From NCBI GenBank assembly GCA_947493695.1, contig CANLSF010000008.1:62001-126000 (forward strand): 64,000 nt of DNA. The letters are read 5' to 3'. This DNA is from an uncultured Kiloniellaceae bacterium (lineage in GTDB: Bacteria > Pseudomonadota > Alphaproteobacteria > Kiloniellales > Kiloniellaceae). Below are positions 8,615-17,144 of the stretch, piece after piece (positions within the stretch are counted from its first letter, which is position 1; the number at the start of each line of letters is the position of its first letter). The notes beneath the pieces were generated by a model that was not told the origin of the DNA, ran no database searches, and worked only from the letters and a program-made list of their open reading frames with translations. Made by a program: the position numbers and the translations under genes.

Positions 8615-9475
8615 TTAGGCCTGGAGGCTGTTGTCTCCGCGGCTTGAAGGGAGTCTTCGGACCAGATCGACCAGCCTGGGGCCGATTTCCTGCTCCATGC
8701 GATCTTTATCGAGCATAAAGGCCGGCCCGCCGCAATTGAAGGCCATCACGGGTGAGCCGTCCCGTGGCACCAGCGGGACGCCAACGGCATGGACATCGGA
8801 ACGCCATTGCCCGAAGGAAGTACAGAAGCCTTTCCTGGCAATATCCTCTTCAGCCTGGGCGATCCCCTCTTTTATCTCGGGCCAGTCTTTGCCGCTGCGC
8901 TCTTCGATCCGATCCAGCAGGTAGCCGCGCTCGCCTTTCGGCAGGGCGCAGAGAAACGCGAGCCCGATTGAGGTGCTTTCGAGCGGCACCCGCGCGCCGA
9001 TCTCCAGGCGCAGGGTCGCCAGACTCTCCGGGTGGCAGGTTTGCAGATAGCGCATGCTCATGCGATCGCGGCCGCCCAGGGCGACCGATACGCTTTCCTT
9101 ATCTGCTAGTTCCTGCATCGCGGCGCGGGCGGTCTGACGGATTTCCATGCCCGCCAGACTGGCATAGCCCAGCGCGAGAACAGGTGTGCCCAGCTGATAT
9201 TTGCCAAGCCGCTCCAGATAGGAAATGTAGCCGAGTGCGCTCAGGGTGTAGGTGAGGCGGGAGATGGTCGCCTTGGGCAGGCCGGTCCGTTCTGCAAGTT
9301 CCTGGTTGCCGAGCGGACCGTCGCCGGGCTCGAATGCGCGCAGGATCTCAAGACCCCTGGCCAGTGCCGTTACGAACTGACGGTCACCGGCGACGCCTTG
9401 GATGACGCCATCCGCTTGAAGCTGGTCTTTCAGCGGGCCGTCGATTTTTGGATTTCCGTCGCGTCTCTTCCGCAC
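8615..9475 (-). CDS. IclR-family transcriptional regulator
   Basis: This 286-residue regulator has an N-terminal winged helix (about residues 35-100: [12 protein letters not shown], then [20 protein letters not shown] and LGYISYLE) and a C-terminal IclR effector domain ([68 protein letters not shown]). It is divergent from the glutaryl-CoA dehydrogenase gene with 218 bases between them. By position it probably controls that gene in response to an acyl-CoA or a lysine/tryptophan catabolite. That effector is inferred. Confidence 0.88.
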   Translation of the reverse strand: MRKRRDGNPKIDGPLKDQLQADGVIQGVAGDRQFVTALARGLEILRAFEPGDGPLGNQELAERTGLPKATISRLTYTLSALGYISYLERLGKYQLGTPVLALGYASLAGMEIRQTARAAMQELADKESVSVALGGRDRMSMRYLQTCHPESLATLRLEIGARVPLESTSIGLAFLCALPKGERGYLLDRIEERSGKDWPEIKEGIAQAEEDIARKGFCTSFGQWRSDVHAVGVPLVPRDGSPVMAFNCGGPAFMLDKDRMEQEIGPRLVDLVRRLPSSRGDNSLQA

Positions 9476-9652
9476 GCTGCCGTTTCTCCTTTCAACCTGA
9501 CTGTATCGCGCAAGGTGCGCATGACCGCATAAAGCTCGATCACTCCCTTACTGGAGGGGCGCACCGACCTTACCTGTCGCCCGGTTTGCCAGCGAATCTC
9601 ACAAAAACATTGAACCCAACGGTCTCACGCTTTAAACATATCGTCAAGATTT

Positions 9653-9678
9653 GCGGAAAAATATTTCGCATAGCGGAA
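9653..9678. promoter_or_regulatory. Candidate IclR operator before the acyl-CoA dehydrogenase gene
   Basis: Three alternating half-sites, GCGGAA (9653-9658), TTTCGC (9664-9669) and GCGGAA (9673-9678), make a near-palindrome TTTCGCATAGCGGAA. It ends 15 bases before the ATG of the dehydrogenase and partly covers its leader. TTCCGC/GCGGAA half-sites are typical of IclR-family operators. Confidence 0.5.
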
Positions 9679-9693
9679 TTAATGGAGATTGCC

Positions 9694-10878
9694 ATGTCAT
9701 CGAAGCCGGACTTCAAGTGGGACGATCCTTTGCTGCTGGACGACCAGCTCAGCGATGAGGAGCGGATGATCCGCGATGCTGCCCATTCCTATTGCCAGGA
9801 CAAGCTGATGCCGCGGGTGCTGGAAGCGAACCGGCATGAGCTCTTTCACCGCGAAATCATGAACGAACTTGGGGAACTGGGCCTGCTTGGCTCGACAATC
9901 CCCGAGAAGTATGGCTGTGCGGGCGCCAACTACGTCAGTTACGGCCTGGTTGCGCGTGAGGTTGAGCGGGTCGACAGCGGCTATCGCTCAGCCATGTCTG
10001 TGCAGTCTTCGCTGGTGATGCATCCGATCTACGCCTATGGCAACGAAGAGCAGCGCATGAAGTACCTGCCGAAGCTCGCGAGTGGTGAGATGGTTGGCTG
10101 CTTCGGCCTTACAGAGCCGGATCATGGCTCCGATCCAGGCGGCATGAAGACCATGGCGCGCAAGGTTGACGGCGGCTACATCCTCAAGGGCGCGAAGATG
10201 TGGATCACCAACTCGCCGATCGCCGATGTTTTTGTGGTCTGGGCCAAGTCCGATCCCGATAACGCGATCCGGGGATTTGTGCTGGAAAAAGGCATGGAAG
10301 GCCTGTCCGCGCCCAAGATCGAGGGTAAATTCTCCCTGCGTGCTTCAATCACCGGCGAGATCGTCATGGACGATGTCTTTGTTCCGGAAGAGAACCTGTT
10401 GCCGAATGTGCAGGGCCTTAAAGGACCCTTCGGTTGCCTGAACCGTGCCCGCTATGGCATTTCCTGGGGCGCGCTGGGCGCTGCGGAGTTCTGTTGGCAG
10501 GCAGCGCGCAGCTATACCATGGAGCGCACTCAGTTCGGTCGCCCCCTGGCGGCGAATCAGCTGATTCAAAAGAAGTTGGCCGATATGCAGACCGAAATCA
10601 CCCTTGGCCTCCAGACCTGCCTGCGCATTGGCCGGTTGTTTGACGAAGGCAGGGCGGCGCCTGAGGCGATTTCCCTGGCCAAGCGCAATTCCTGCGGCAA
10701 GGCCCTTGATATCGCCCGGGTCGCGCGGGACATGCACGGTGGCAACGGGGTGTCCGATGAGTATCACGTGATCCGCCATGTAATGAACCTGGAGGCGGTG
10801 AACACCTACGAGGGCACCCATGATGTCCACGCTTTGATCCTTGGCCGGGCACAGACTGGAATTCAGGCATTTTTCTAG
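9694..10878 (+). CDS. gcdH: Glutaryl-CoA dehydrogenase
   Basis: This flavoenzyme oxidatively decarboxylates glutaryl-CoA to crotonyl-CoA in lysine, tryptophan and glutarate breakdown. It is a 394-residue member of the acyl-CoA dehydrogenase family with family landmarks [72 protein letters not shown] and the catalytic-base region [20 protein letters not shown]. The WDDP opening and [10 protein letters not shown] are characteristic of GcdH rather than other dehydrogenases. GGAG at 9684-9687 supports the ATG at 9694. An in-frame ATG at 9682 lacks a site. A divergent IclR gene is adjacent. Confidence 0.9.
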   Translation: MSSKPDFKWDDPLLLDDQLSDEERMIRDAAHSYCQDKLMPRVLEANRHELFHREIMNELGELGLLGSTIPEKYGCAGANYVSYGLVAREVERVDSGYRSAMSVQSSLVMHPIYAYGNEEQRMKYLPKLASGEMVGCFGLTEPDHGSDPGGMKTMARKVDGGYILKGAKMWITNSPIADVFVVWAKSDPDNAIRGFVLEKGMEGLSAPKIEGKFSLRASITGEIVMDDVFVPEENLLPNVQGLKGPFGCLNRARYGISWGALGAAEFCWQAARSYTMERTQFGRPLAANQLIQKKLADMQTEITLGLQTCLRIGRLFDEGRAAPEAISLAKRNSCGKALDIARVARDMHGGNGVSDEYHVIRHVMNLEAVNTYEGTHDVHALILGRAQTGIQAFF

Positions 10879-10925
10879 TAAAAATTGAAACCTGCCGCTT
10901 GCCGTTCCGCGGCGAGGCCGAGATG

Positions 10926-10955
10926 ACGAGGGGCTTTATGCCCCTCGTTTTTTTT
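10926..10955 (+). terminator. Intrinsic terminator after gcdH
   Basis: ACGAGGGGC and GCCCCTCGT form a 9-bp perfect stem with a TTTAT loop, followed by a run of eight T. It lies 48 bases past the gcdH stop. Confidence 0.9.
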
Positions 10956-11766
10956 GCCTGCACAGGCTCGCGATGGCAGGTCTGCCCGCTTGACCGCCCT
11001 GTAGGTTGGCTTTGTGGCCGTGTGGCCTGTTAAGCCCGGACAGCCGTCGCCGGGGCTGCCGATTCGCGCAGTATGACTGCAATGGCGAATTCGGTGTAAA
11101 AGCGCGAAAATCGGGGAGTCTTGGTTAACAAAAGTGATCGCGCGACGGGTCTGAAGCGGGTTGTCGTTAAGGTTAAGAATTGCGCGGTATGGTTAACAAA
11201 AATCCTTAATTGCCAAAGCACGAAAACTTTATCTGCTGATGACTGGCAGGATTGCGTTTTCTGCATGACAGGCGAATGCTTGCCGTCGGCAAATTGAATA
11301 GAATGACTCGTCGCTGAAACCATGTTCCCGAAGGCTTCTCAGATCACCTCAGGAACTAGGGTGTAAGGATATCGATTCATTGAGATTTGTGGCCCTGTCA
11401 GACGCATTGTGCCATCACATGTATAAAAATCCGACACTCTGTCCCCAAGTAGTATAATCACTATTTATCGCTGTCTTAATTAAGGCAATTTTATGGCAGG
11501 TAAATACGTTAACCGGAAATAACTTATTTTTTTCAATAAAGATCGATAAATATCAAAAGTAAATAAGTAATTATATTTGAAAAACTATCAAAAATTTGTC
11601 CGGCATTTAATATAAGTTAGTGATAATTCTTTTTGACATGGAGTGTTAATCTCTTGTAAAGGTTTGCTCACGCATCGGGTCGGGGTCAGTTTCTTAACGA
11701 AATTGGTAACGGTGCAGAGGTCCTAGCGGTGGCCTTGTCACGGAAATAACACTGTGGTGAAGACCG
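10956..11766. other. Long intergenic region with an AT-rich block
   Basis: About 810 bases have no supported gene. A minus-strand frame at 11030-11323 looks spurious. The stretch at about 11440-11650 is far more AT-rich than anything else in the window. GGTTAACAAAA occurs twice (near 11123 and 11190) with other TTAA words between. The segment ends in a promoter-like sequence before the cell-wall hydrolase gene. Confidence 0.45.
11633..11661 (+). promoter_or_regulatory. Promoter candidate for the cell-wall hydrolase gene
   Basis: A consensus -35 TTGACA at 11633-11638 is followed, 16 bases later, by TGTAAA (11655-11660) as a weak -10. This would give a leader of about 100 bases. The AT-rich block immediately upstream could act as an UP element or be bound by nucleoid proteins. 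Confidence 0.4.
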
Positions 11767-12618
11767 ATGATTAACGTTCTTGCGAAGAAAACAGAATTGC
11801 TGGGCCGGATCCAGCGGACCCCATGGGTCGCGATCTCTGCCAGCTTTCTGGCGGGGGCTGTATTCATGGGCGCGGCGGCTTCTGACCGTGCGCCGGCCGT
11901 CATGGCCTTTGAGGCTTCTAAGACAGCCGTAAGCGCAACTGCGGTGACCGGTGTATCCCAGCCTGTCGACTCTGCTAACCTTCTGCATCTGACCAGCGGC
12001 AATGCGGCTTCGGGCGCCTTTGCCGGGACCGCAGATGTCTCCAAGACGCTTGAGGGCTTCAAGAAGCCTGGCGCAAGCGACTCGGTCTTGCCGAAGGTGA
12101 CGGCTGTTGGACGGGGCGTGAACCTGGCAAGTGTTAAGGCCTCACGGGCTCCGACACTGGCCAAGGCCGAGGACGAACTCTTCTGTCTGGCACAGAACAT
12201 CTATTTTGAGGCGCGGAGCGAACCTACCGCTGGTCGTCGTGCGGTAGCGCATGTGGTGATGAATCGTGTGGCCAGTTCCCGCTTTCCATCGACGGTCTGT
12301 GAGGTCGTGCGCCAAGGGGGCGAGGACCGGCTACATCGTTGCCAGTTCTCGTGGTGGTGCGATGGTCAGAGCGACGATATTACGAATGCAAAATCCTGGC
12401 AGGATGCAGAACGTCTTGCGAGCTTCGTTTACTGGGGTCTGTCGATCGACATGACCGGTGGTGCACTCTTCTATCATGCTGACTACGTAGCACCGCGGTG
12501 GCGTACTGCCTTCAACAAGGGTCCGACAATTGGCCGGCACATCTTCTATAGCTACAAGAAGCCGACCAAGAAAGTTAAGGGAACGCAGCTCGCCAGCCGC
12601 GCTGCCGACCAAGAGTAA
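11767..12618 (+). CDS. SleB-type cell-wall hydrolase, membrane anchored
   Basis: This 283-residue envelope protein has one N-terminal membrane helix (about residues 19-37, PWVAISASFLAGAVFMGAA), an Ala/Ser/Thr-rich linker and a C-terminal Hydrolase_2 (SleB/CwlJ) domain from about residue 137. Domain landmarks are ELFCLAQNIYFEARSEP, RRAVAHVVMNRVASSRFPSTV with CEVVRQGG, CQFSWWCDG and GALFYHADYVAPRW. The family acts on peptidoglycan, probably as a glycosidase, with the Glu of YFEARSE as the proposed catalytic acid. Gram-negative members are thought to help wall remodelling. It stands alone between a terminator-bearing region and a hairpin. Confidence 0.87.
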   Translation: MINVLAKKTELLGRIQRTPWVAISASFLAGAVFMGAAASDRAPAVMAFEASKTAVSATAVTGVSQPVDSANLLHLTSGNAASGAFAGTADVSKTLEGFKKPGASDSVLPKVTAVGRGVNLASVKASRAPTLAKAEDELFCLAQNIYFEARSEPTAGRRAVAHVVMNRVASSRFPSTVCEVVRQGGEDRLHRCQFSWWCDGQSDDITNAKSWQDAERLASFVYWGLSIDMTGGALFYHADYVAPRWRTAFNKGPTIGRHIFYSYKKPTKKVKGTQLASRAADQE

Positions 12619-12665
12619 ACGGGATTTCCCTCCAGGATCTTTTATACTCTAGGACCCGACGTGAA

Positions 12666-12690
12666 TCGGCCCGCGCTTGTCGCGGGCCGA
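12666..12690. terminator. GC-rich hairpin after the cell-wall hydrolase
   Basis: TCGGCCCGCG and CGCGGGCCGA make a 10-bp perfect stem with loop CTTGT. No T-tract follows on either strand. It may stabilise the 3' end or act with Rho rather than terminate on its own. Confidence 0.45.
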
Positions 12691-12739
12691 ACTGCGTTTG
12701 GGAGGATTTTTACCGAATGGGATCGCGAGCAGGTAAACG

Positions 12740-12925
12740 CTACGCGTTCGGATCGTCCTTGTGGTGATTGTCCAGGTGCTGGGCTTCCCGGTCGCGGGCC
12801 TGCTTGTTCTCGGCTTTTTCCGACTTTGTCAGGCCGAACCTGGTACGGTTTTCACTCGCTTGCGCTTCCTTGTCGCTGCGTTTGCGGCGTTTGCGCTCCT
12901 GGCGCAGATTGATCACATCGCCCAC
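12740..12925 (-). CDS. DUF4169 family small protein
   Basis: This 61-residue, very basic and polar protein begins MGDVINLRQERKRRKRSDKE, the hallmark of DUF4169, a short alphaproteobacterial family of unknown function. The rest (RTRFGLTKSEKAENKQARDR) is predicted helical. Such proteins often lie near ribbon-helix-helix or fumarate-hydratase genes, but here it is alone, 174 bases from the DUF899 gene on the same strand. Confidence 0.8.
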   Translation of the reverse strand: MGDVINLRQERKRRKRSDKEAQASENRTRFGLTKSEKAENKQARDREAQHLDNHHKDDPNA

Positions 12926-13099
12926 TTGGCTCTCCCGAGTCCTGTATCGCTCATATAAAGCTATGTTGTCATAGTCGTTTTTTCCAGCCCGGATGTTTCA
13001 GGCTTCATGGGCAGAAGACGGCCGGATCACCGGTGGATTCCAAAGCGAATCCAGTCTGTGCAGACTCATGAGTGCCGTTGAAAAGGGCGCTTTCTAGTC

Positions 13100-13780
13100 T
13101 TATTCGTAGGTGAAACCGGGATACCAGTCCTGACCGCGTCCTTCCGGCGTTAGGTCAAAAACATTCCAGAGTGGCCAGATCATGTCGGCATGACGCGGAT
13201 CCTGACCAGCTTCGGAAGCGCTGTAGAGCAGTTCACTGTTGTAGCTGTGATGAATGCCGGATTCGGTTTTGTGGAAGATGTTGATCGCGGGAATCTGCCC
13301 GCCATCCGCCGTTTCACCAAAATAGTCGGCGTTGTAGCTGTTGCCATTGGCTGACAGCAGGCGAAGGTTGCTCCAGTTCCGGCTTGCTGCCCAGTCTGAG
13401 AGTTTTGCCGCTGGCGCTTTGGCGACAACGGCAAAATTGAGCCTGTCGTGAATATGTGGTGCCGCTCCGTTCAGGCTATCCAACAGTGCGGTGCAGGAGG
13501 GGCAAGGACTCTCTGCGAACATGAAGCTGTAGAGGAAGAGGCTGTCTTTTCCCTCTTCGAAGAGCTCGCTCAACCTGATCGGCGCTGCGGCTTCGGTACC
13601 TGAGGCATCGGTGAAAAGGTAGTCTTCCTTCAGGGGACCGCCCGGTGGCAGAGCCTGGCGCAGTCTGGCGATTTCTCCGATGTTGGATCGTAAAGACCGC
13701 TCTGCGGAGAGCAGCTTATCGCGAGCTGTCCGATAATCATCGCTTTCGCCTGGAAATCGTTTGTCGTGGTGCGCACCCAT
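13100..13780 (-). CDS. DUF899 family thioredoxin-like protein
   Basis: This 226-residue protein has DUF899 features. A helical N-terminus reads YRTARDKLLSAERSLRSNIG, then LRQALPPGGPLKEDYLF. A thioredoxin-like core follows, with LFLYSFMFAESPCPSCTALL, where a CxxC (CPSC) sits at the position of the family motif, and HDRLNFAVVAKAP. The C-terminal DMIWPLWNVFDLTPEGRG is also typical. Family members are cytosolic and of unproven redox function. The gene appears monocistronic. Confidence 0.85.
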   Translation of the reverse strand: MGAHHDKRFPGESDDYRTARDKLLSAERSLRSNIGEIARLRQALPPGGPLKEDYLFTDASGTEAAAPIRLSELFEEGKDSLFLYSFMFAESPCPSCTALLDSLNGAAPHIHDRLNFAVVAKAPAAKLSDWAASRNWSNLRLLSANGNSYNADYFGETADGGQIPAINIFHKTESGIHHSYNSELLYSASEAGQDPRHADMIWPLWNVFDLTPEGRGQDWYPGFTYE

Positions 13781-13940
13781 TGGAGTAATCCTTCTGTAAG
13801 GGAAGCTTAGCCACCGCCCTGTCGAAAGTGAGGTGGGGCATGCGAGGCGTTCGGTTCAATCGGCTTCGTGGTCAGGGCTTTCCTTCATTCGGGCAAATGA
13901 TCGAGTTAGAAAAGCCGGGAAGCCTTGATATTGTTTGTTA

Positions 13941-13956
13941 TTAACGAAATGGTTAA
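13941..13956. promoter_or_regulatory. TTAAC-N6-GTTAA palindrome, copy 1
   Basis: TTAACGAAATGGTTAA is a perfect 5+5 bp inverted repeat with a 6-base spacer. It is flanked by A/T-rich sequence and lies 250 bases before the oligopeptidase start. A near-identical copy lies 74 bases downstream. Confidence 0.45.
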
Positions 13957-14014
13957 ATGAGAAAAAGTCCGCATATCCCACGGCTATGTGGGCTGTGATT
14001 CTTGTTTTTTTTAA

Positions 14015-14030
14015 TTAACGATATTGTTAA
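14015..14030. promoter_or_regulatory. TTAAC-N6-GTTAA palindrome, copy 2
   Basis: TTAACGATATTGTTAA repeats the architecture of the element at 13941, including the flanking AAAT after the right arm. The pair looks like two sites for one dimeric regulator. The TTAA spacing is 8, not the 7 expected for CtrA, so CtrA is not a clean fit. Confidence 0.45.
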
Positions 14031-14190
14031 ATAAAAGGAAAATCCTGGAATTGTCAAGTGACCGGAGAGAATGCCGGGAAGGCGGTCAGACGGATTTGCG
14101 GTTGACCTCAGGGAGGATCGGGGACATCTGCTTGTTTCGCCTCGAAGCCCGGCGAGCGTCAAATTTATGTTAGTCCAAGGAAACGCGGTC

Positions 14191-16275
14191 ATGCTGACAC
14201 CCCCTGAAGCTCCGAAACGCCCTGAAACGCATCGCCTGCACGACCGTCAGCGCAACGATGACTACGGCTGGATGAAGGATCCGGACTGGCAGAAGGTGAT
14301 GCGGACTCCAGAGGTGCTGGACCCGGAGATCCGCAAATACCTTGAGGCGAACAACGCCTATACGGAATCGGTTCTCGCGCCTCAGAAGGCGATGATCGAC
14401 GGCCTGTTCGATGAGATGAAGGGCCGGATCAAGGAGGACGATTCCTCTGTGCCCTCACCGGATGGTCCCTTCGATTATTATCACCGCTATGAGCAGGGCG
14501 GACAGCATCCGGTTTTTTGCCGCCGGACCTATGTAGACGGAGAGACTGCCGAGGAAGAGATTGTCCTGAACGGGAATGTCCTCGCTGAGGGAACCAGCTT
14601 CTTCCGGATTGCCGCCTGTCGGCAGAGCCCCGATCACCGTCTGCTCGCCTACGCGGTGGATACAAGCGGATCGGAATATACCACAATCCGAATCAAAGAC
14701 CTGGAGAGCGGAGAACTGCTGGCTGACGAAATCGGCAGCGCCCAAGGCGATCTGGCCTGGTCGGCGGACAGTTCAACGATTTTCTATACGATCCTGGATG
14801 ACAACCATCGCCCCTGCGAGGTTCGGCGTCATCGCCTGGGAGAAGACACAACGAAGGATGCACTGGTTTACAACGAGGAAGATCCGGGCTTTTTCGTTGG
14901 TGTCGGCAAAACCGAGAGCGGACGCTTCGTTGCGATCTCCAGCCACGATCACACGACTTCGGAGATTCGGCTCGTTCCTGCCGATGCGCCCGATGAAGAG
15001 GCCCGGTTGATCGCGGCGCGTCAGACTGACGTGGAATACGACGTCGCGGATCATGGCGAGCGCTTGTACATCCTGACTAACATTGAGGGGGCTGAAGACT
15101 TCAAGATCGTCACCTGTCCTCTGGAGGATACGGCGCCTGCTTCCTGGCAGGATCTGGTTGCCCATGAGCCTGGACGCCTCATCAAGCACATCCGGTTGTT
15201 TGCAGACTACATGGTCCGTCTGGAGACTGTGCAAGGCCTGCCGCGGATCGTGATCACCGATCTGACCCGCTCCGAAGAGCATGCAATTGCCTTTGACGAG
15301 CAAGCCTACGATCTGGGAATGCAGTCGGGATACCTCTTCGACACAACATCACTGCGCTTCAGCTACAGCTCTATGACGACGCCGCCGCGGGTCTATGATT
15401 ACGATATGGCGACGCGTGAGCGGGTTCTGCGTAAAGAGCAGGAGATCCCGAGTGGCCATAATCCGGATGACTATGTCACCGCACGGATCACCGTACCCAG
15501 TTATGACGGTGCGGCTGTACCTGTCTCGCTGTTGTATCGTAAAGGCCTGAAACGCGACGCTGCGGCCCCACTGTTGCTGTACGGGTACGGCTCGTACGGG
15601 CATTCCATGCCGGCGAGTTTCTCGACCAATCGGCTAAGCCTCGTCGATCGCGGCTTTGTCTACGCCATTGCGCACATCCGGGGCGGTATGGACAAGGGCT
15701 ATCACTGGTACAGCGATGGCAAGCTGCTCGCGAAGAAGAATACCTTCCTGGATTTTGTCGCCGCGGCTGAGGGGCTGATCGAGGCGGGGTACACCCGCAA
15801 AGGTCAAATTGCGATCCATGGCGGCAGCGCCGGTGGGATGCTGGTTGGGGCCGTGGCCAACATGCGCCCCGATCTGCTCAAGGCCGTGGTGGGCGAGGTT
15901 CCCTTTGTCGACGTTCTCAACACCATGTGCGACGACAGCCTGCCGCTGACGCCCCCGGAGTGGCCTGAGTGGGGTAATCCACTCGCCGAAGCCACCGCCT
16001 ATGACTATATCGCGTCTTACTCACCCTACGACAATGTATCGGCGCAGGACTATCCGCACATCCTTGCCACGGCGGGCCTGACCGACCCTCGCGTGACCTA
16101 TTGGGAGCCGGCGAAGTGGGTGGCGCGCCTGCGTGAACTCAAGACCGATAAGAATCTGCTGCTCTTGAGGACCAACATGGATGCGGGACATGCCGGCGCA
16201 TCCGGGCGGTTCGACCGTTTGAAGGAAGTTGCACTGGTTTACGGATTTTTGCTCAGGGTTTACGAGCTGGACTGA
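14191..16275 (+). CDS. ptrB: Oligopeptidase B (S9A protease II)
   Basis: This 694-residue cytosolic serine peptidase cleaves short peptides after Lys or Arg. The N-terminal beta-propeller part begins at MLTPPEAPKRPETHRLHDRQ with DYGWMKDP and ends near residue 420. The C-terminal alpha/beta-hydrolase domain has LLLYGYGSYGHSMPASFS, the nucleophile motif HGGSAGG (Ser546), the Asp-bearing AGLTDPRVTYWEPAKW and the His-bearing NMDAGHAGASGRF. The frame is open back to 14071, but family alignment and AAGGA at 14177-14181 support 14191. It ends at a bidirectional terminator shared with the convergent copper chaperone gene. Confidence 0.9.
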   Translation: MLTPPEAPKRPETHRLHDRQRNDDYGWMKDPDWQKVMRTPEVLDPEIRKYLEANNAYTESVLAPQKAMIDGLFDEMKGRIKEDDSSVPSPDGPFDYYHRYEQGGQHPVFCRRTYVDGETAEEEIVLNGNVLAEGTSFFRIAACRQSPDHRLLAYAVDTSGSEYTTIRIKDLESGELLADEIGSAQGDLAWSADSSTIFYTILDDNHRPCEVRRHRLGEDTTKDALVYNEEDPGFFVGVGKTESGRFVAISSHDHTTSEIRLVPADAPDEEARLIAARQTDVEYDVADHGERLYILTNIEGAEDFKIVTCPLEDTAPASWQDLVAHEPGRLIKHIRLFADYMVRLETVQGLPRIVITDLTRSEEHAIAFDEQAYDLGMQSGYLFDTTSLRFSYSSMTTPPRVYDYDMATRERVLRKEQEIPSGHNPDDYVTARITVPSYDGAAVPVSLLYRKGLKRDAAAPLLLYGYGSYGHSMPASFSTNRLSLVDRGFVYAIAHIRGGMDKGYHWYSDGKLLAKKNTFLDFVAAAEGLIEAGYTRKGQIAIHGGSAGGMLVGAVANMRPDLLKAVVGEVPFVDVLNTMCDDSLPLTPPEWPEWGNPLAEATAYDYIASYSPYDNVSAQDYPHILATAGLTDPRVTYWEPAKWVARLRELKTDKNLLLLRTNMDAGHAGASGRFDRLKEVALVYGFLLRVYELD

Positions 16276-16300
16276 GCCAAGCCGGCAAGCTGCAATAAGA

Positions 16301-16328
16301 AGGGCGGTTCAATTAAACCGCCCTTTTT
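16301..16328. terminator. Terminator between convergent ptrB and copper chaperone genes
   Basis: AGGGCGGTT and AACCGCCCT form a 9-bp perfect stem with a 6-base loop, then TTTTT on the plus strand. A moderately T-rich tract follows on the minus strand, so it can serve both genes. Confidence 0.88.
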
Positions 16329-16351
16329 GCCGTTTGCTCTGAAGTTCGACC

Positions 16352-16909
16352 TTACTTGGTTTTCTTCATATCCTCGCCGTGCTTCATGTCTTCGCCATGT
16401 TTCATGTGCTCGCCATGTTTCATGCCGCCTGAACTCATGGCTTCAACATTAACCTCGACCTCGACATCACCGGCCTTTTCAAAGGTCAGGATCAGAGGGA
16501 ACTTGTCGCCTTCACTCAGCGCATTGTCGAGTTTGAAGAGCATGATGTGGTCCCCACCCGGCTTGAGTTCGGCTGCGCCGCCTGCGGGCACGTCGATGCC
16601 CTCGACCTTACGCATTTTGGCAATACCGTTTTCCATCAGGTGGGTGTGCAGTTCCACCCGTCCCGCGACAGGAGAACTCGCGGCGATCAGACGATCGTCT
16701 TCGCTTCCCGTGTTCATGATCTTGGCGTAAGCAGCCCCTGGGCGTTGCGGGATACTCGCGCGGGCAAAGGGATGATCGATCATCAGCGAGCCCTTCTTGA
16801 ATTCATGGGCCTGCAGCTCGGAAGACGGTAGATTGCTGCTCAGTGCGAGGCCTCCGAGCGCGAGGGCGCCGGTCATGAGGGCGATGGAAACTGTCCGGAA
16901 TTTCAGCAT
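16352..16909 (-). CDS. PCu(A)C-type periplasmic copper chaperone with Met/His tail
   Basis: This 185-residue periplasmic protein has a signal peptide (MLKFRTVSIALMTGALALGG) and a DUF461/PCu(A)C domain. Copper ligands are in VELHTHLMENGIAKMRK and GGDHIMLFK, fitting the H/M-x10-M-x21-H-x-M signature. Such proteins deliver Cu(I) to the CuA site of cytochrome oxidase or buffer periplasmic copper. The last 20 residues repeat MKHGE(H/D) three times, adding Met and His ligands. The frame is open upstream to 17044, but AAGGAG at 16916-16921 exactly 6 bases before the ATG fixes this start. It follows a DUF2946 gene. Confidence 0.88.
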   Translation of the reverse strand: MLKFRTVSIALMTGALALGGLALSSNLPSSELQAHEFKKGSLMIDHPFARASIPQRPGAAYAKIMNTGSEDDRLIAASSPVAGRVELHTHLMENGIAKMRKVEGIDVPAGGAAELKPGGDHIMLFKLDNALSEGDKFPLILTFEKAGDVEVEVNVEAMSSGGMKHGEHMKHGEDMKHGEDMKKTK

Positions 16910-17144
16910 TTTAATCTCCTTGTCGGCTCGGCCCGCATCGGGCTGGCCTGATTCATGTCTATCGGGGGCCCGAATCGTCCGAAACACTGGCCGATTGGGG
17001 TGGTTTATCAGACTCCAGGCTTGGATTGCCGTGACTGGAGCCATTTCTTTGTGAGAGAGACTCTCTGGGCTAACCGTGAACGTCTGGCTTGAAGATGCGA
17101 CTTACGCGGTTTTTCGGGAAATCGACCGGAGTAGGCCGGTGCAG

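Noticed and set aside
11030-11323. Minus-strand frame of 97 codons
   Set aside because: It has no ribosome-binding site, its composition is not protein-like, and it lies between a terminator and an AT-rich promoter region.
13941-14030. CtrA binding sites
   Set aside because: The two TTAA halves are 8 bases apart in both copies, whereas the CtrA site needs 7.
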